Positions 1-10,011 of a stretch of 64,000 bases of DNA are shown one piece after another (within the stretch, counting starts at the first letter, position 1; each line of letters starts with the position of its first letter). The stretch lies in contig JASXTE010000004.1 in the NCBI GenBank assembly GCA_030280995.1, forward strand, positions 17,871,185 through 17,935,184. Direction: 5' to 3'. A program made the position numbers and the translations under genes. The notes beneath the pieces are model-generated. The model worked only from the letters and a program-made list of their open reading frames with translations. It made no database searches and was not told where the DNA came from. This DNA comes from Hemileia vastatrix (lineage: Eukaryota; Basidiomycota; Pucciniomycetes; Pucciniales; Zaghouaniaceae).

Positions 1-2
1 AT

Positions 3-63
3 CCTCATTGCGGAGGAATCCATATAATTTCATAAATGTCATAGTTTATCCTCATTGCGGAGG
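3..63 (-). repeat. Two stem-loop/TAAACT motifs, element 2 pol end and 3' UTR
   Basis: Read on the minus strand, 63-42 is CCTC-CGCAAT-GAGG followed by ATAAACTA, and 16-3 is the same hairpin, with its tail running out of the window. The plus-strand element has the equivalent copies at 8793-8911. Stem of 4 bp, loop of 6 nt beginning with C and with A at position 5, as in every copy. Confidence 0.85.
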
Positions 64-1696
64 AAGACTTTGGCACTCCTGGTGCCTCTAGGATAGAACC
101 GTTTCACTTGATCGGCTGCTACCCTCTTCTTCAATACTACTCCATCCAACTCTTTTAGCACATATGAACTGCCAGAAACTTGCTCCTTGATTTTATACGG
201 TCCATTCCACCAATCTGCAAACATCTTTCCCCATTGACTCTCTAGACTTCTATTATACACCAGGACCATATCACCTGGGTTCAAAGGTTTCCTTAATCGA
301 TGTGCCAACCGCTCATCCCAATATCTGACTGATTGATTTTAAATCTTCATCATCCGTGAATATGCCTTTTCTAAATATTCTTCTTTCTTTTCTAGCTGCA
401 TCATTCTTGCACACAATAATTATTCAGTAGTTTTGACCGTGTCCCAGTCAACTCCAAGATATGATTCAGCTTCTAAATCAACCGGTAAAACTGCTTTCTG
501 TCCAAAAACAAGTTCATAAGGTGAAAATCCGGTCGTCCTTTTGGCAGTGATTCGATCAGCAAATAAAACTAAAGGTAAATAGTGCCTCCACTTTTCGGCA
601 CATGTCCCACACATTTTAACTAAAGCATCCTTAATAACTTGATGCCCTCTTTCAACCATGCCTTCAGATTCAGGATAATATGGGGTTGCTACCCTAACCT
701 TTGATCCAACTTTCAATACGGCCTCTTTAAACTCTGTCCCAAATTCAGAACCTCCATCTACCGTTACCAACTTCATCACCCCATACCTATATACCCAATT
801 ATTCAAAAAAAATTCTGCCACATTTTTGGCAGTTAAATTAATAAGAGGCACTGCCTCTACCCAACCAGATAAATCATCTCTGGCCACAATTAAATATTTA
901 TAACTTCCCTCTTTTATATGAACGGCATCTAAACTAACTCTCCCAAAGAGCGTATATTCACTGGTCGCGCGTCCAGGTTCTTTTGGCCTTAAATAAATTC
1001 GTCTTTGACATTCTTCGCATGACTGAACCCACTGTTTAACAGCAATCTTCATGCCAGGCCACCAAAATCGATCAGAAATTCTTCTAAATGTTTCTCCAAT
1101 GCCTCTATGCCCGAGATCTTCATGCAGTGATTTCAAAACTAATTCTTGCCCCTTCTGTTGAGTTATAACTACTTGAGGATTTGGATACATTCTCCTCATT
1201 AAACGTCGACCAGATAGGTAAAACGTAGATGACTTCCTCTTGATAGCCACCCATTCATCGTCTTTACAATCTTCTGGCCTCTCTAAAGTCAACAAATATT
1301 TGACTAACAAAAAATAAAAACCAGTCTGACCCCAGACTTTATCTTGAAAATCGATTAATATAACATCAATAGGGACTTCTCTATCACCAATATCACCTGC
1401 ACATGAATGAGCCAATAATCTTTGACCCCTAAATAAATCTTTAATCGAGCTATGTCGACGTTTTTCTTCTGAACCTTTGGATCCTTCATAAACCGTATTT
1501 GAAAATACCTCTTTCTCTTTATCCACCTTTTTATTTAAATTCTCTAATTCTCCAACATATACACCATTCCTTAACTTACTACTATCCCACACTACCAATC
1601 CATCTTCCTCTACATACACCACATCTTCTTCTACCTCCTCTCTGCCGAATTTATCTACACCTTTTTCAACACCTTTATTAACATAAAAACTATTTT

Positions 1697-1776
1697 CCAG
1701 TTTATCCTCTTGGTGGAGGTCATCATCACCATAATCTAAACACAATAGTCCTGCCAGTTTAACCTCATGGGGGAGG
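1697..1776 (-). repeat. Two in-frame stem-loop/TAAACTGG motifs in element 2 pol
   Basis: Minus-strand copies at 1776-1754 (CCTC-CCCCAT-GAGG-TTAAACTGG) and 1719-1697 (CCTC-CACCAA-GAGG-ATAAACTGG). Both lie inside the pol frame and are translated as LPHEVKL and LHQEDKL. They match the copies at 7078-7157 in element 1. Loops differ while the stem and the TAAACTGG tail stay. Confidence 0.85.
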
Positions 1777-2074
1777 TATGGAAAGTCTTCAGCTCCTTTA
1801 GCACTGGCTTTGATAATAGGTATATCTTCATCGAACTCTTCTGAGTCTGAATCTTCTTCAGTGGGTGGTCTCCTTGATAAACCATCTGGCATAGTAAAAG
1901 TTTTGCCAGGCTTATGAACTAAATCAAACAAAAAATGTTGAATAAAAGCTACCCATCTCGTCATGGGTGCGTTTGGTAAACTTGGGGAATTAATCATCTG
2001 GATTAACGATTTCGCATCCACTTGCAACTCAAAATGTTGCCCCCACAAAATATGCTGAATTTTCTTCAGTATTT

Positions 2075-2078
2075 TTGC
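2075..2078. other. Target site duplication, left side of element 1
   Basis: TTGC immediately precedes the LTR start TGTGGTAG. The partner at 13389-13392 is TCGC. The uninterrupted family sequence has TTGC at this place, so the right copy mutated. A 4-bp duplication is supported by the two solo LTRs of the family in this window. Confidence 0.75.
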
Positions 2079-3200
2079 TGTGGTAGCCTAAAGTTTAGTA
2101 TGGCACCTAAGTACGTAAATGGAGTTATTACGGCGTGCAAGATTGGCGTTATTATTTTTTTTATATAAGGGTTTTATTTAATTTATTGGAGTTTAAAATA
2201 TGAAGAAATTGGTCACGAGCGAATGCCTATACAAATACAATTTATTTTACGGAGAAAACTTATTTTTACCGTCTGAAAAATTTATAAGTATCAAGTCAAG
2301 TCACTCAAGAACCTTGGGAAATTTTCCCAGAATTTTTACTATTTTTCCTATAAATTTAAATGAATTTTAAAGTTTTATAGAAATATTTACGTTTTCAAAA
2401 ATTACTTAACTTTGATGAATTTTCACGGGGTAATTAGAGCTGCGCAGACTACGAAAATTAGTTTGGTATGTAAAGGGGAAGTAGCTCTATTATGTGTAAT
2501 TTTTCTAGATTTTTAATTATAGTTTTAAGGTTCTAATTGAGTCCAGAAGTCTGTACGGACTCCGCTTTGACTCCGTAAGGAGTCCGTACGGAGTCCGTAT
2601 GGGCTCCGGATTGACTCTGGAAGAGCTCTGGAGGGGAAAACTTAGGCACGTGACTAGGAATACTTAAGCGCTTCTCAAACTCGAAATTGAGAGGGGGGGA
2701 CAGAACATACAGCTTAATCATTAACCACCACAGTCTCATTTTTTATTACTCAACAAATTAAATAAATTTGTAATACCCTTATAAAGTTAAATTTTATATA
2801 TAACATTTTAGAAATACTACACAACAATTTAAATCACACTTCATACAGGGTATCTTTAGAAAGGTCTTCCTCACTGGGACTTGATTATTGCTGTCTCATA
2901 AAAATTTAAATTATTATAAAAACATAAAAGTCAATCTTTTCAGATCTTTCACTGGTACACCTTAATTGTTGTTATCAGTATTTCTTTATCAACAGCCACT
3001 TTTATTAAAATCTCAATAAGCGTTAATTATTTTAGAGTTTCATTATTTTTATCAATCAGATCCAAGTAGATTGGTTAGCTTAGTGATTTAGAATTCCCAT
3101 TTTGTTATTTTATTGGAAGGACGGGGTTTTCAGCTAAATCCACACATCTCCTCCGGATTCTGCTTACAGCAAGGCGACTGTAAGAGTTTTCCTTACCATA
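2079..3200 (+). repeat. 5' LTR of element 1
   Basis: About 1.12 kb, starting TGTGGTAGCC and ending CTTACCATA. The ends form a short imperfect inverted repeat (TGTGGTA / TACCATA), giving TG...TA rather than the usual TG...CA termini. Contains a GAGTCCGTACG minisatellite (about 2539-2625) and near its 3' end a hairpin CTTACAG-8 nt-CTGTAAG (3163-3184) shared by all LTR copies of the family. Confidence 0.93.
2539..2625 (+). repeat. GAGTCCGTACG minisatellite in the 5' LTR
   Basis: Several imperfect tandem units built on GTCCGTACGGA, which contains the palindrome CCGTACGG. Copy number differs between LTRs: the 3' LTR of the same element has lost about 44 bp here, while the solo LTR at 53745-54902 has the longest run (about 54331-54440). 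This length polymorphism is the main difference between the two LTRs of element 1. Confidence 0.8.
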
Positions 3201-3202
3201 GT

Positions 3203-3219
3203 TGGCGCCCAACGTGGGG
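3203..3219 (+). other. Primer binding site of element 1
   Basis: TGGCGCCCAACGTGGGG starts 2 nt after the LTR. Its complement ends in CCA and, extended, contains a TTCGA T-loop, as expected for a tRNA 3' end. The same site is present in element 2 at 18247-18263 (minus). The tRNA species was not identified. Confidence 0.85.
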
Positions 3220-3269
3220 TCTCGAAATCTCTAGCTTTTTCTAGGACTTAATTGGATCTAGGACTTTCT

Positions 3270-3333
3270 AAGCCTGCAAGAGGCTTATTCTCTGGAACTC
3301 TAATTGGATTTTTGTTATTGGCCTGCAAGAGGC
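3270..3333 (+). repeat. Two leader hairpins GCCT-GCAAG-AGGC
   Basis: Between primer binding site and gag, two hairpins with the same 5-nt loop GCAAG: AAGCCT-GCAAG-AGGCTT (3270-3286) and GCCT-GCAAG-AGGC (3321-3333). They recur in element 2 (18133-18195). Position and structure resemble retroviral packaging or dimerisation stem-loops (inference). GCAAGAGG is also shared with the internal hairpins. Confidence 0.75.
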
Positions 3334-3375
3334 TTGTTATTTTAACGGTTGTTAACGCTTTTCTTATGTTTTGGG

Positions 3376-4556
3376 ATGTTTTCTACTAGTGGAACTTTGT
3401 GTTGGCTGCTGGTGTACCTGTTAGGGCATCAGTAAGGATTGTATCTTGGGCTGGGCCCAAGTTTTCTGCAGATGATTTAGAAGGATTTTTACATAGGTAT
3501 GAAACTGCAGCAGCGATTGATGGTGCTTTACCTTTGGATATGGTGAAGCAGATTAGGTTCTTTATTTTGGACAGAGAGGTGGAAAAGGAGGTTATTTCTA
3601 TGGATGGTTATAAAGATCAAGATTGGAGAAAGCTCAAGATGGAAATGGAAAAAAGGTGGCCAAAAGTTTATTCATTGGAGGATCTAAAGGATATAGCTAG
3701 GAAATGGGAATCAAAAGGTGGTGTAACATCTCTGCATCAGTATCATCAGTTTATGGTTGAATTTCAGGTGGTTCTGGATTATTTGTTGGAGTATGAAATT
3801 TTATTTCATGATAATGCATCAAAGTATGTTTTTTGGGATGCTATGGGGGAAAAGGTTAAGAAAGATGTTTTGATGGTACTTATTAATGCGAATTTAATGA
3901 AGGATCTCCCAGATGGAGAAACTAGGATTCCTGGTATGGAGGTGCTAAAGAAGGCTATTTTAGAACATCTGGATACTCAAAATTCTGTTGATTTGGACTC
4001 TGGAAAAGAGGTTTTTCTTGCTCAAGAGATAGAAGAGGGCGGTTTAGAAGAATTAGCTTCTGTTAAATTTTTGGAATCAGCCATTCCTGAAGATTTTGTC
4101 CAGCCTGAAGATATTATTTTTGTTAACAATTCTGTTGGTAAAGAAGAGATTTTTGAAGATGAAGATATTGTTGTCATTAATGACAAAATTTTGGATGATG
4201 GGGATAATTTTGTGTCGAATGATTCGAAATCGGATTTAGAGGATTTTTTGCCTCAGGTTTTGTCTTCAGAAGCAGAGACTGTCTGCAATGAAGATATGGA
4301 TATGGTGGATTTGTTACAATCTCAGGGAGAGATTGTTAAGGAGGATATGGTTTTCCCTGCACTAATAAAGAGTGTAGTGGCATTTGATAATAGAGTGCAT
4401 AAATTGGATGCACTCATGTTTTGGAAAAGGGTTGTTTATTTTTTATGTCCAATGGTAGGACAAATAATGGGGGTTTATTTTTGGTGTTTATGGAATTGGT
4501 GGATAAGCCCTTGCGGCAAAATTATGGATTATCTCCAGGGGATATCAAGAATTTAA
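3376..4556 (+). CDS. Gag of element 1 (start frame damaged)
   Basis: Capsid-type Gag. The N-terminal region is clearly homologous to the element 2 Gag (VRIVSW-GPKF, RYE-AAA-DGA, DREVEKEVI). The open frame runs from about 3399 to the stop near 4556 (385 codons). The expected ATG at 3376 is in another frame, so a small indel has damaged the start. Unlike element 2, there is no CCHC zinc knuckle. The C-terminal third is acidic and then tryptophan/phenylalanine-rich and has no counterpart in element 2. Protease is also missing downstream. This looks like a chimeric or internally deleted copy. Confidence 0.8.
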
Positions 4557-4558
4557 TT

Positions 4559-4580
4559 CCTCCGAAATGAGGATAAACTA
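4559..4580 (+). repeat. Stem-loop/TAAACT motif at the gag-pol junction
   Basis: CCTC-CGAAAT-GAGG followed by ATAAACTA, right after the gag stop. This loop and tail type otherwise occurs downstream of pol (8793-8911), so a 3'-UTR-type copy sits at the point where element 1 has lost the zinc knuckle and protease relative to element 2. Confidence 0.82.
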
Positions 4581-4664
4581 CCTAAACTCGGCTGAAATTT
4601 TTTTTATCGTTATGTCTTCAATTTATTCAGGATTCAAATTATTATGGAAGCCCTCATTTTTTTG

Positions 4665-5125
4665 GGGTAGCAGGGGCTGATCACTCTAATGTTGTAATCT
4701 CTCCTCAGGATGAGATCCCGGATTGCAATAGGTCAGCTCACTTGGAGATAATTCAAGTGGATTCTCAATTATTTTCTGTTAACATTACTTTGGAGTGCAA
4801 ATACGTTTTGGACTTTATTATATGTTTATTGGATTTACCTGGTTTTTCTATTAAATTTAAAAACGGTGAAAAAGGCAAAATGGGCCAAATTAGGTTGGAT
4901 GAAAATTGGAAGGGTATGTTTTTGGACCTCCAGCAAGAGGTTAAACTGCAATTATAACCTTCTATTACGGACCTCCAGCAAGAGGGTAAACTGCGAAAAT
5001 CATATCTAAATCTGATTAAAAATCTCAGTATAATTAAAACTCAAAAAAATAATTTTTGTGAAAATTCAATTCCGGTCCTCCAGCAAGAGGTTAAACTGCT
5101 GGCTTTCTTTACGGGCAATTTACTG
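4665..5125 (+). pseudogene. Remnant of the protease-to-RT linker in element 1
   Basis: Homologous to the C-terminal part of the element 2 protease ORF, but the protease active site region itself is absent. An ORF from about 4742 ends at a TAA near 4955, where element 2 has a sense codon. The stretch contains LQQEVKL/LQQEGKL peptides encoded by three hairpin motifs (4927-5099). Confidence 0.75.
4925..5099 (+). repeat. Three stem-loop/TAAACTGC motifs before RT
   Basis: CCTC-CAGCAA-GAGG stems at 4927-4940, 4972-4985 and 5077-5090, followed by TTAAACTGC, GTAAACTGC and TTAAACTGC. The first has two further pairs outside the stem (A-T and a G-T wobble). Element 2 has the same three at 15050-15222 with one changed loop (CAGAAA). 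Spacing is 45 and 105 bp. Confidence 0.88.
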
Positions 5126-7399
5126 TTGGATAAGGGAAGCAAAGGTGTTGGAAAATCTGTTTATAAATTAGACGAGGGAAAGGAGAAAAGGGTAAAATTT
5201 AAAAATGAAATAAAATATTTTTCTAATTTTTCTTATTCCGATTCTGGCGATGAAGAAGATTCATTTGATGAAAGTTTTAATGGCAATACAAAAGAAAATG
5301 TTTTACCTCAAGTTAATTTAGATGTGGACGCAGCCAAATATAAGAAAGTAGCAAATAAAGTTCGACCTATTAATGAACCGCTACCTGCTGAATTAAATCC
5401 ACCATTGAGAAGACCAAGGTTATCAAGAGATCCTTATGAAAGTCCCTTGGTAAAGAATCCGCCCGAATTTTCTGAGACGTCAAGAATCACTTTTGAGAGA
5501 CTGGGTGTTGTTAATTTTGGACCTGATGGTTGGTTGTCTGGAGAAGAGAAGAAGTTGTTGTTGGATGTGATGGTCAAGCGAGAGAAGGCCATTGCTTTTG
5601 TAGAAGAGGAGAGGGGTGTGTTGAAGCATTCCTATGGGGAGCCTTACAAGATTCCTGTGGTATGTCATGAACCATGGCAGCAGAAACCGATTCCTATTCT
5701 GGCTGCATTGAAAGAAGCTTATATCAAAGTTGTCAGAGATCGGATACGCACTGGACTGTATGAGCAATCAACGTCAAGTTATTCTAGTCCGGTATTTTGT
5801 ATCAAGAAACCGAATGGAAAGCTTAGAGTTGTTCATGATCTTAGGGAATTAAATAGGGTTACAATAAAGGATGCTGGGATACCGCCTAGTGCTGAGGAGT
5901 TTGTTGAAGCGTTTGCAGGGAGAGTGTGTTATGGTTTGGGAGATATTATGGGAGGATATGATGAGAGAGAGTTACATCCGGACTCAAGGCCTCTCACTAC
6001 ATTCGATACACCACTTGGACGTTTACAGTTAACAAGATTACCTCAAGGAGCAACAAATTCGGTTGCAGTTTATCAAGCTCAGATGGCTTGGATCCTTCAA
6101 GACAAAATTCCACAATATGCTGGAATCTTTATAGATGATGGAGGAATTAAGGGACCAACAACCGACTATGATAACCAGGTGTTGGAAGAGAATCCCGGGA
6201 TACGCAAATTCATTTGGGAGTTTGCAATTACTTTAGAAAGAATCTTGTTTTGAATTGAAGAGGCTGGCTTAACTATTTCAGGTTCAAAATTTTCATGTTG
6301 TGTGCCAGCCTTAGAAATATTAGGTCATGTGGTATGTAGAGAGGGTAGGATTATGTCCAAGAAGAAAGTTAACAAAATTCAGTCCTGGCCAAGACCCAAG
6401 AATACAACCGAAGTTAGAGGGTTTTTAGGCGTTTGCGTATATGTTAGAATTTTTATCAAGGACTTTTCTTCATTGGAAGCTCCATTGAGACGGTTAACTA
6501 GAAAGGATGCAGACTGGGAGTGGGATGAAGAGTGTGAGAAGGCGTTTGTGAAGTTGAAGGAGGTTGTGGGGAAGGATTTAGTCCTGCACAAGTTGGATTA
6601 TGGAAAAGATTCTGGCAGAATTTATTTAGCAGTTGATTCAAGTCAGGTTGCAGCTGGGGCAGTTTTGTCTCAGATGGATAAAGCTGGTTACATCAGGCCA
6701 GTTAGGTATGAATCTGTAGTATTTACTGAGGTCGAATCAAGATATTCTCAACCAAAATTGGAATTATGTGGTGTGGCAAAAATACTGAAGAAACTTCAGC
6801 ATATTTTGTGGGGGCAACATTTTGAGTTGCAAGTGGATGCGAAATCGTTAATCCAGATGATTAATTCCCCAAGTTTACCAAACACACCCATGACGAGATG
6901 GGTAGCTTTTATTCAACATTTTTTGTTTGATTTAGTTCATAAGCCTGGAAAGACTTTTACTATGCCAGATGGTTTATCAAGAAGACCACCCACTGAAGAA
7001 GATTCAGACTCAGAAGAGTTTGATGAAGATATACCTATTATCAAAGCCAGCACTAAAGGAGCTGAAGACTTTCCATACCTCCCCCATGAGGTTAAACTGG
7101 CAGGACTATTTTGTTTAGATTATGGTGTTGATGGCCTCCACCAAGAGGATAAACTGGAAAATAGTTTTTATGTTAATAAAGGTGTTGGAAAAGGTGTAGA
7201 TAAATTCGGTAGAAAGGAGGTAGAAGAAGATGTGGTGTATGTAGAGGAAGATGGATTGGTAGTGTGGGATAGTAGTAAATTAAGGAATGGTGTATATGTT
7301 GGAGAATTAGAGAATTTAAATAAAAGGGTGGATAAAGAGAAAGAGGTATTTTCAAATACAGTTTACGAAGGATCCAAAGGTTCAGAAGAAAAACGTTGA
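5126..7399 (+). pseudogene. Element 1 pol: reverse transcriptase and RNase H
   Basis: RT of Gypsy type: KPNGKLRVVHDLRELN, LTRLPQGATNS and the catalytic FIDDGG (about 6128-6145). RNase H follows (6600-7000: LAVDSSQVAAGAVL, ESRYSQPKLELCG), then a linker with two in-frame hairpin motifs. Element 2 lacks six codons just before RNase H that are present here. Breaks: TGA at 6251 where element 2 has CAA, and TGA at 7397 where element 2 has CGA (a C-to-T change at a CpG). Confidence 0.88.
7078..7157 (+). repeat. Two in-frame stem-loop/TAAACTGG motifs in pol
   Basis: CCTC-CCCCAT-GAGG-TTAAACTGG (7078-7100) and CCTC-CACCAA-GAGG-ATAAACTGG (7135-7157), translated as LPHEVKL and LHQEDKL. The same motif outside coding sequence keeps its stem with other bases, so the peptide is probably secondary to the nucleic-acid structure. 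Confidence 0.88.
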
Positions 7400-8792
7400 C
7401 ATAGCTCGATTAAAGATTTATTTAGGGGTCAAAGATTATTGGCTCATTCATGTGCAGGTGATATTGGTGATAGAGAAGTCCCTATTGATGTTATATTAAT
7501 CGATTTTCAAGATGAAGTCTGGGGTCAGACTGGTTTTTATTTTTTGTTAGTCAAATATTTGTTGACTTTAGAAAGGCCAGAAGATTGTGAAGACGATAAA
7601 TGGGTGGCTATCAAGAGGAAGTCATCTACGTTTTACCTATCTGGTCGACGTTTAATGAGGAGAAAGTATCCAAATCCTCAAGTAGTTATAACTCAACAGA
7701 AGGGGCAAGAATTAGTTTTGAAATCACTGCATGAAGATCTCGGGCATAGAGGCGTTGGAGAAACGTTTAGAAGAATTTCTGATCGATTTTGGTGGCCTGG
7801 CATGAATATGGCTGTTAAACAGTGGGTTCAGTCATGTGAAGAATGTCAAAGACGAAGTTATTTAAGGCCAAAAGAACCTGGACGCGCAACCAGTGAATAT
7901 ACGCTCTTTGGAAGAGTTAGTTTAGATGCCGTTCATATAAAAGAGGGACGGTATAAATATTTAATTGTGGCCAGAGATGATTTATCTGGTTGGGTAGAGG
8001 CAGTGCCTCTTATTAATTTAACTGCCAAAAATGTGGCAGAATTTTTTTTTGAATAATTGGGTATATAGGTATGGGGTGATGAAGTTGGTAATGGTAGATG
8101 GAGGTCCTGAATTTGGGACAGAGTTTAAAGAGGCCGTATTGAAAGTTGGATCAAAGGTTAGGGTAGCAACCCCATATTATCCTGAATCTGAAGGCATGGT
8201 TGAAAGAGGGCATCAAGTTATTAAGGATGCTTTAGTTAAAATGTGTGGGACATGTGCCGAAAAGTGGAGGCACTATTAACCTTTAGTTTTATTTGCTGAT
8301 CGAATCACTGCCAAAAGGACGACCGGATTTTCACCTTATGAACTTGTTTTTGGACAGAAAGCAGTTTTACTGGTTGATTTAGAAGCTGAATCATATCTTG
8401 GAGTTGACTGGGACACGGTCAAAACTACTGAAGAATTATTGTGTGCAAGAATGATGCAGCTAGAAAAGAAAGAAGAATATTTAGAAAAGGCATATTCACG
8501 GATGATGAAGATCCAAAATCAATCAGTTAGATATTGGGATGAGCGGTTGGCACATCGATTAAGGAAACCTTTGAACCCAGGTGATATGGTCCTGGTGTAT
8601 AATAGGAGTTTGGAAAGTCAGTGGAGAAAGATGTTTGCAGATAGGTGGAATGGACCGTATAAAATCAAGGAGCAAGTTTCTGGCGGTTCATATGTGCTAG
8701 AAGAGTTGGATGGAGTAGTATTAAAGAAGAGGGTAGCAGCCGATCAAGTGAAACGTTTCTATCCTAGAGGCACCAGGAGTGCCGAAGTCTAA
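7400..8792 (+). pseudogene. Element 1 pol: integrase and C-terminus
   Basis: HHCC domain (LHEDLGHRG ... CEECQRR) and DDE core with D (SLDAVH), D (VDGGPEF) and E (PESEGMVERG), then a C-terminal GPY-like domain (WNGPYKI) ending near 8792. Broken by one extra T in a T9 run at about 8042-8050 (T8 in element 2) and by a TAA near 8277 where element 2 has TTA. No chromodomain is present, which separates this family from elements 3/4. Confidence 0.88.
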
Positions 8793-8911
8793 CTCCGAAA
8801 TGAGGATAAACTACAATTTTAATGACTTTTATTAAATTTATACCTCCGCAATGAGGATAAACTATGATATCAATGAAATTTTATGGATACCTCCGCAACG
8901 AGGATAAACTA
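8793..8911 (+). repeat. Three stem-loop/TAAACT motifs after pol
   Basis: Copies at 8793-8813 (CTC-CGAAAT-GAG, outer pair lost), 8843-8864 (CCTC-CGCAAT-GAGG) and 8890-8911 (CCTC-CGCAAC-GAGG), each followed by ATAAACTA. Spacing is about 47-50 bp. Confidence 0.88.
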
Positions 8912-10011
8912 TCTTCTTTTTTATCAAAATACTTTACTATCGTTATATTGTATATGGTCAACAAAACTGTGATGAAACTTTACGAAATTCAAGAAAACCT
9001 TCTTTGAAATTTTCAAAACTTAAAATTCTTTAAATATGGGTGAAGATAGTTTTGGAAAAATTTTTTTAAAAATTTATTGGAAGAAGTGTTCACAGGGGAA
9101 CCTTCTTAATTTAATATTGGCAAGTGTGGGGGTAATTGATGGGCTGGCTGCTCTATACACAATTACCCCATAATGTTCGTTTCCAAAATTTTCCCTGTTT
9201 CTAGTTTAATCCTGGCTTTGTCTTTTAATTTTAGGAAGTCCACTAAGACTATAAACTGGAACGAATCAAGAGACACAGCTCTCAATGCCGGATTCAAGAT
9301 TTTTTTATTTTATTTTTGATTTTTTTTTATGTTAGATTGTGATTTCTTTTCTTTAATATATATTATGAATTATTGTAAAGATGATGCTCACTGGTGGTCT
9401 CTAATCATTTTTATAAATTGGAGGGAGCCCACCCAGTTATCATCATTATAAAAATTATCTTCTAAAAACTTTCATTTATTTTCTTTTGTTTTCAATTTCT
9501 CAAAATTGTGTAACCACATCAAGTTGCACTTGGATGTGGGTATGATGTCAAGGGTACGGCTCATCAAATGGCCGGGGGGCATCTTTTCAAAATTTTATTT
9601 TGAAATTTTATTATTATTATTACTTTTTTTATCTTTCTTTTCACATTCATTTATCTTTCTTTAAAAATTAAAATTTAACTTTTATTTCAAAACTATCTTT
9701 TCTAAAATCATTTATTTTAAATTAAAAAAAAAAAATTAAAAATTAAAATTAAAAATAAATAAAATAAAAATAAAAATAAAAATGAAAAATAAAAAAATAA
9801 AATAGATAAATAAAAATAAAATAAAATAATTATAAAAAAATAAAAATAATAAAATAAAAAAAAAAAAATTAATTAATTAAACCAAAATTATTATATTTCT
9901 TAGTTTTATTTTTCAGTCTTCATTCTTTTTAGTTTTATTGATTTAGTTTAGACAGGAAACAGGGTCTAGGGGAACTCAATACCTATGGGATTTTACTTCT
10001 AGACATCTGTT
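8912..10011 (+). other. Element 1 3' region: hairpins and T-rich/A-rich block
   Basis: No gene on the sense strand. It holds a 10-bp-stem hairpin GGGGTAATTG-21 nt-CAATTACCCC (9129-9169), a single repeat-family hairpin AGTC-CACTAA-GACT-ATAAACTGG (9237-9259) and a hairpin CCACATC...GATGTGG (9514-9539). A T-rich block (about 9590-9720) is followed by an A-rich block (9720-9875). The same order of T/C-rich then A-rich sequence follows pol in elements 3/4. Confidence 0.7.

Larger units (their letters stand above)
1..2078 (-). mobile_element. Gypsy element 2, 3' part (split by element 1)
   Basis: This is the downstream half of a Ty3/Gypsy element read on the minus strand: end of RNase H, integrase, pol C-terminus and the start of the 3' non-coding region, which runs off the left edge of the window. 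It aligns base for base with the plus-strand copy at about 6790-8870 in the opposite orientation. At 2078 the sequence jumps into the 5' LTR of element 1 and resumes at 13389-13392 in the same reading direction, so the two blocks were once continuous. Its own 3' LTR must lie left of the window. Confidence 0.93.
39..2078 (-). pseudogene. Element 2 pol: RNase H end, integrase and C-terminus (broken)
   Basis: Long open frame (2048 to 420, 542 aa) continued by a short one (308 to 39). It encodes the end of RNase H, an HHCC zinc domain (LHEDLGHRG ... CEECQRR), and the integrase core with D (SLDAVH), D (VDGGSEF) and E (PESEGMVERG). The C-terminal part has a GPY-like WNGPYKI motif and no chromodomain. 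Compared with the plus-strand copy, stops arose at about 420 (GAA to TAA) and about 338 (CAA to TAA), so it cannot make a full pol. Two LxxE[VD]KL peptides (LPHEVKL, LHQEDKL) are the coding read of the repeated hairpin motif. The last codons (VFLRNEDKL) read through a third hairpin. Confidence 0.88.

Noticed and set aside
1499..1681. Small plus-strand ORF of about 60 codons
   Set aside because: It is the reverse-strand shadow of the element 2 pol linker; the same shadow appears opposite element 1 at 7173-7355.
4925..7157. LxxEVKL peptide repeats as the primary, protein-level constraint
   Set aside because: The same motif continues in the untranslated 3' region with different but still complementary stem bases, so a peptide alone cannot explain it.
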